Assembly (NCBI GenBank): GCA_040768665.1
Contig: JAXGMN010000022.1
Location: forward strand, 169,075 to 233,074
DNA: 64,000 bases
Source: JABWBD01 sp040768665
GTDB lineage: Bacteria > Planctomycetota > Planctomycetia > Pirellulales > Thermoguttaceae
Direction: 5' to 3'
The notes under the pieces were generated by a model. It was given only the letters and a program-made list of their open reading frames with translations. It searched no databases and was not told where the DNA came from. Each line of letters starts with the position of its first letter. The first letter of the stretch is position 1. A program made the translations under genes and the position numbers. This document shows, piece after piece, positions 60,699 through 64,000 of this stretch.

Positions 60699-61631
60699 CT
60701 ACGGGACGTTGGTTAGGGACAAGGTTCCGACCACCTCGTCAACGCGGGTTGCATTGAGGCTGGCAAGCGCGCCGGGAAGCAAGTCGAGGATCTGGATCGA
60801 CACGGTGGGATTATAGAAGTTCGCCGTGCCGATTTGCACGGCGGTGGCTCCCGCGACGAGGAACTCCATGACGTCGTCGACCGAGGCAATCCCGCCGATC
60901 CCGACGATCGGGGCCTTGACGGCCTGGGCGACCTGGTAGACTGCGCGCAGTGCAATCGGCTTGATCGCGGGTCCGCTCAACCCGCCCATGACATTGCCCA
61001 ACCGTGGCCGCCGCCGCCGCCAATCGATGGCCATTCCCAGGCAGGTATTGATCAGCGAGATGGCGTCTGCCCCGCCGGCCTCGGCCCCGCGAGCGATCGC
61101 GGCGATATCGGTAACGTTGGGCGTGAGCTTTGCCAGGATGGGATACGAACAGGCCGCGCGAACGCCCGCCACCACCGCTTCACACATCTTCGGGTCGGCG
61201 CCGAAATCCGTCCCGCCGGTGACGTTCGGGCAGGAGATGTTCAACTCAAGGGCGGCGATGCCGGGGACGCCTTCCAGCCGCTTGGCCATCCGAACGAATT
61301 CGTCATGGGTCTTGCCGGCGACGCTGACAATGATGGCCGTTCCCAGTCCGGCCAGATAGGGGAGCTGGCGCTCGATAAACGCCTCGATTCCATCATTGTC
61401 CAGGCCGATGGAATTGAGCATCCCGCCAGTGGTTTCCACAGTCCGCGGCGGGGCGTTGCCCGCGCGCGGAGACTGGGTAATCGTCTTGGGAAGAATGCCG
61501 CCCAACCGTCCGAGGTCGACGAGGCCGGCCATCTCGCGGGCGTAGCCGAAGGTACCCGAAGCCACCAGGATCGGGTTCTTTAATCGCAGCGGGCCAAGCT
61601 GGACGTCAATCTGGACTTCATCGGCGGTCAC
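60699..61631 (-). CDS. pyrD: Dihydroorotate dehydrogenase, class 1B type (PyrD)
   Basis: A 310-residue FMN enzyme of pyrimidine synthesis, oxidising dihydroorotate to orotate. It begins at GTG 61631 (VTADEVQIDVQLGPLRLKNP, then ILVASGTFGYA, the class 1B start). TKTI-type segment reads LPKTITQSPRAGN, GGMLNSIGLDNDGIEAF follows, and the catalytic Cys is in LELNISCPNVTGGTDFG. IVGIGGIASVDDVMEFLVAG, ATAVQIGT is the phosphate-binding end. Class 1B enzymes normally use a PyrK Fe-S/FAD partner, which is not adjacent. No strong ribosome-binding site precedes the GTG, so the start is somewhat uncertain. Confidence 0.93.
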   Translation of the reverse strand: MTADEVQIDVQLGPLRLKNPILVASGTFGYAREMAGLVDLGRLGGILPKTITQSPRAGNAPPRTVETTGGMLNSIGLDNDGIEAFIERQLPYLAGLGTAIIVSVAGKTHDEFVRMAKRLEGVPGIAALELNISCPNVTGGTDFGADPKMCEAVVAGVRAACSYPILAKLTPNVTDIAAIARGAEAGGADAISLINTCLGMAIDWRRRRPRLGNVMGGLSGPAIKPIALRAVYQVAQAVKAPIVGIGGIASVDDVMEFLVAGATAVQIGTANFYNPTVSIQILDLLPGALASLNATRVDEVVGTLSLTNVP

Positions 61632-61743
61632 GATCGTGCGATGCAAAAGCTCGGTAGGGCCTTGTCTTGCCTGGCAAGCGACAAAATCTGCCAAGCGTGC
61701 AATGTACCCTTTCGAGCGGCATCGGGCAACGGCCGGCCGGGCG

Positions 61744-61962
61744 TCAGATCAGTCCGCCGTGCATGCGATACGGCGCCATGTGTGAAGGCTGGTCGAGGAA
61801 CCAGATCCGTTCCCACGTATCGAGCACCTGCCGAAGATTCTCCGACGTATAAATCAGCTCGGGGACCCGACGCTGGGGATCACCGGAGTAAGCAGGAATG
61901 ATACACCCGACCGAACTAGAGAGCATCATGCCCAGTACGGCGGCAAGTAGAAGCTTGCGCAT
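61744..61962 (-). CDS. Small predicted lipoprotein
   Basis: A 72-residue protein with a lipoprotein signal (MRKLLLAAVLGMMLSSSVGC, Cys at residue 20) and a short mature part containing VPELIYTSENLRQVLDTWER and IWFLDQPSHM. The ATG at 61962 follows GGAGGAG by 7 bases, a strong site that supports a real gene. Short lipoproteins with the TSENLRQVxxxWERIWFxDxPxHM pattern occur in planctomycetes; the function is unknown. The 296 bp upstream, up to the HU gene, contain nothing recognisable. Confidence 0.78.
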   Translation of the reverse strand: MRKLLLAAVLGMMLSSSVGCIIPAYSGDPQRRVPELIYTSENLRQVLDTWERIWFLDQPSHMAPYRMHGGLI

Positions 61963-62258
61963 TAGTAAACTCCTCCGTGAGATACCATGTGCGGCGCGCC
62001 AGACGCACCAGCACTCCTGAATTCCTTCACCCACTGCCGTCACCCACTGCCGTGCCCCGGGCAGAAGGCGTCCACCACGCGAGCACACTGCCTTCTGTGT
62101 ATTGTTATGCGGGGGCCCCACAGCGGGGCGCATTGCTTGCCGCTACCAAGGGCGAAGTCGCATTGAACGCTAGCAGCGTCGAGGAATCGTGTCTGGGTCG
62201 ATGTCTCTCGAGGCAGCGATTGGTCGGGCGACAGCTTGAGGGGTCACGAGCTGCCGGC

Positions 62259-62648
62259 TTACGGCTCGAAAATCCTTACCGAGGGTAACGGTTCAATAGC
62301 GTGGTCTTGCTCATCGGGTGGCAAGCTATCCGAATCGCGCCGGGCCATCTGTGCCCAGGCGGCTTGGCGCTCGAGATCGCGGACACGTTGCTCCATCTCT
62401 TTGCCTGGCTTGAACGCGACGACGAACTTCTCGGGCACGGTCACTTTGTCGCCGGTTCGCGGGTTCCTCGCCTTGCGGGGGGCTCGTCGCTTCACCTCAA
62501 ATACACCAAAGTTGCGGAGTTCGATCCGGCGATCCTCAACCAATGCGTCGACGATGGCGTCGAACGTCTTTTGGACGATCTCCTTGGTCTTGAGTTGCGT
62601 GAGTCCAATCTCTTCGGAAATAGTCCGAACGATCTCTTTCTTGGTCAC
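62259..62648 (-). CDS. HU/IHF family DNA-binding protein
   Basis: A 129-residue nucleoid protein. The HU fold covers residues 1-92: TKKEIVRTISEEIGLTQLKT, IVQKTFDAIVDALVEDRRIE, LRNFGVFEVKRRAPRKARNP (the GxFxVxxRxxRxGRNP signature) and a TGDKVTVPEKFVVAFKPGKE end. An acidic/polar tail of about 35 residues follows that plain HU lacks. It starts at GTG 62648 with AGGAG about 8 bases upstream. A good sigma70-type promoter lies about 70 bases before the start. It should bend and compact DNA as a dimer. Confidence 0.94.
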   Translation of the reverse strand: MTKKEIVRTISEEIGLTQLKTKEIVQKTFDAIVDALVEDRRIELRNFGVFEVKRRAPRKARNPRTGDKVTVPEKFVVAFKPGKEMEQRVRDLERQAAWAQMARRDSDSLPPDEQDHAIEPLPSVRIFEP

Positions 62649-62723
62649 GACTCGATTCTCCTGTGAAACGGGTCGCCGGACGTCGCGGCGATCGTCCCCG
62701 CAGAGCAACCCAGTCACGCTCCA

Positions 62724-62752
62724 AGTGTAAATGCCATAAAGAGTAGTGTCAA
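62724..62752 (-). promoter_or_regulatory. sigma70-type promoter of the HU gene
   Basis: On the minus strand TTGACA (62752-62747) and TACACT (62729-62724) are separated by exactly 17 bases. Transcription would start near 62717, giving a leader of about 70 bases before the GTG. The -35 box is a perfect match and the local sequence is AT-rich. Confidence 0.7.
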
Positions 62753-63078
62753 GCTTAATCGGTCGCAGCAGGCCCTGGTGAAAGCGTTCTGATCCGGTAG
62801 TCGGGTACTGTCGCTTTGTCGCCGAGGGGTGCAGGCTTTTGGCAGTAAGTGCTTATTGTCAAAGATCTTAGTTGCGGTAAACGCAAGCCGCAAAGACGCC
62901 GCCATTTGCAAACGAATGCTACGCAAGGATTTACGCCAATTCCTCGGCGTTGTCCGATGCAACGCAGCAGCGCGGTTCGCCTGCGGCTGACACCCTATAT
63001 CGGCTGGCAAAACCGAAAAACTTCAGCCAGACCGCAAGAACCTCAGAACCGCTAGCTTCCGACCCCTGCTATAGAGTG
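62753..63078. other. Intergenic region upstream of the HU gene
   Basis: About 325 bp, more AT-rich than its surroundings (for example around 62845-62900), with no gene or RNA structure that I recognise. It may hold upstream regulatory sites for the HU promoter. Confidence 0.4.
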
Positions 63079-63537
63079 TCAGACTCGGACGACCGCTGCG
63101 AAGTCTTGGATCTCTTCTACCGTTACAAGTGGCCCATGGCCACACCCTGGGCAGGCACGGCAGGTTTCCGCCCAAGTTCGGCGGTTCTCGAGGTTCGACT
63201 GCCAGAAGGGCCAGGTCCGGCATTGGTGAGGGCGGGACTGGTAAACGGTGCAGCGGCGTGCGTCGCTGTCGAAGAAGACGCAGTCGCCGTTGTCGCGTTC
63301 GATAAGGCTCTTGCGCCGCCCCACCCTGCGGACGTACATTCTCTCAAATGCTTCTACCGACATTCCCGTATGCGAAGCGAGCGCGGCGATCTCCTTCTCG
63401 TCGACCCACACGTAGCCGGGAGCACCCGTGCAACAGTCGCCGCACCCCGTACACTGAAAATGAAGCCCCTCATGGTACCAGGGGCGGTCGCCGGCTAACG
63501 GCTGTTTCTTCGGGGCCGATTTTGGACTGGGCATCAT
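63079..63537 (-). CDS. YkgJ-type cysteine-cluster protein
   Basis: A 152-residue protein with the zinc/iron-chelating cysteine pattern of the YkgJ (CxxCxxCC) family. FQCTGCGDCCTG is at about residues 27-38, followed by DCVFFDSDARRCTVYQSRPH, QCRTWPFW and a last CRACPGC near residue 131. The spacing CxxCxxCC...C...C...C is that of the family, thought to bind an Fe-S cluster or Zn; the role is unknown. The start is one of two adjacent ATG codons at 63537 and 63534. Single gene; the neighbours give no functional clue. Confidence 0.87.
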   Translation of the reverse strand: MMPSPKSAPKKQPLAGDRPWYHEGLHFQCTGCGDCCTGAPGYVWVDEKEIAALASHTGMSVEAFERMYVRRVGRRKSLIERDNGDCVFFDSDARRCTVYQSRPHQCRTWPFWQSNLENRRTWAETCRACPGCGHGPLVTVEEIQDFAAVVRV

Positions 63538-63652
63538 TACTGTTGGTGGGGTGACAGCCTGCCAAACAGTAGGCCCGTTTGCCGATCGGGACCTGAAGTC
63601 GGCGAGGCGACTGGCGTGAAGCGGGAGGGAAGTCTGAGGTTTGTCCTAAGAT

Positions 63653-63682
63653 CCAGGTCCCGCTCGGCAAGCGGGACCTACC
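63653..63682. repeat. REP-like palindrome
   Basis: CCAGGTCCCGCTCGGCAAGC followed by GGGACCTACC, a clean copy of the 3828-3915 family. A half copy (GATCGGGACCT) lies at about 63577. The region 63538-64000 holds only repeats. Confidence 0.75.
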
Positions 63683-63879
63683 TGACATCCTACCCGAATC
63701 GCAGCCGGCGAGTTGCTATCAATTGGCGTTTCTTCTGAAAGGGGCCGGTTCGCGGCCATTCGGCGCCGGAGGTGAGAGGGTGAATCGGACCAGCAGATTC
63801 ACCTGCTGGGGCATGCCGCTCGTTTGGTCCCAGGCGATCCCGATGCGCCGGAGCTGATGGGATGTGGCTGTCAAGGAGT

Positions 63880-64000
63880 CCGATATTCCAAAACTCTACG
63901 CCCCGGACCACCCGGTAACCGCAGAGGGGATGGAGGAAGGGGTGAGGGATGAGGGATGAGGGATGAGGGGTGAGGCGTGAGGGGTGAGGCGTGAGGGGTG
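63880..64000. repeat. Inverted second copy of the heptamer-array element
   Basis: CTCTACGCCCCGGACCACCC, CCGCAGAGGGGATGGAGG and then about ten TGAGGGA/TGAGGGG/TGAGGCG heptamers running to the window end. It is the reverse complement of 43976-44092 with about 90% identity over the flank. It continues beyond the window. Confidence 0.75.

Noticed and set aside
1..64000. tRNA or rRNA genes
   Set aside because: No T-loop/anticodon patterns or rRNA signatures were found by reading; tRNAscan-SE and Infernal would be decisive.

Overview
The window is a GC-rich (by eye about 60-65% G+C) piece of bacterial chromosome that looks like a planctomycete, most likely Pirellulales-type. Pointers to this are many paralogous Gfo/Idh/MocA oxidoreductases and sugar-phosphate-isomerase-type TIM barrels (several with Tat signals), a sulfatase next to a GH5 glycosidase, DUF4058 proteins, a very long secretin, a TlpA-type thioredoxin fusion lipoprotein, a retropepsin-like fragment, a Cys-Cys-Glu-Pro-Ala repeat protein, and many hairpin repeats. 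Genus assignment is inference. No tRNA, rRNA or CRISPR array was seen.

Layout. 1-2.5 kb: 3' part of a UvrD/PcrA helicase converging on a DUF4058 gene. 2.7-10.7 kb: a minus-strand run of seven genes (dehydrogenase, TIM-barrel isomerase, nucleoside/sugar-type MFS transporter, NagB, NodB-type deacetylase, FAD-linked oxidase, CCG-domain Fe-S protein) that looks like an amino-sugar or sugar-acid catabolic locus. 10.7-11.2 kb: a 66-bp tandem array. 11.3-17.1 kb: a tight five-gene sugar operon (FSA-type transaldolase, fucose-isomerase-like protein, IolB, FGGY kinase, Tat-type dehydrogenase with a frameshifted C-terminus). 17.2-25.2 kb: another dehydrogenase and TIM barrel facing a XylR-type AraC regulator, a Tat-type TIM barrel, DUF4058, cupin and UroD-like genes. 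25.2-29.0 kb: a trimeric NAD(P)-linked [FeFe] hydrogenase (hndA-hndC-hndD) with a hairpin element between hndC and hndD. 29.4-35.4 kb: a frame-broken AI-2E-type membrane protein, then a 1,312-residue secretin overlapping a lipoprotein gene.

35.4-44.2 kb is an accessory region. It has long inverted repeats, degenerate small planctomycete genes, a truncated retropepsin, a low-GC nuclease-NACHT (STAND) defence-type gene broken by an in-frame TAG and a frameshift, and truncated IS701-like and IS66-like transposases that meet at a perfect 21-bp inverted repeat.

44.2-64 kb is mostly conserved: DNA polymerase III delta (holA), a lipoprotein, DUF167 plus YggS, a LarA-like protein, the TlpA fusion, an orphan Hpt protein, the cysteine-repeat protein, a dehydrogenase/GH5/sulfatase group, pyrD-trpS-trans-sulfuration enzyme, an HU protein with a good sigma70-type promoter, and a YkgJ-type cysteine-cluster protein.

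The most distinctive non-coding signal is several dispersed hairpin families. In two of them parts of the stem differ between copies while both arms stay complementary. Four single-base frameshifts all fall where one base in a short homopolymer seems to be missing, so consensus error must be considered before calling those genes dead.
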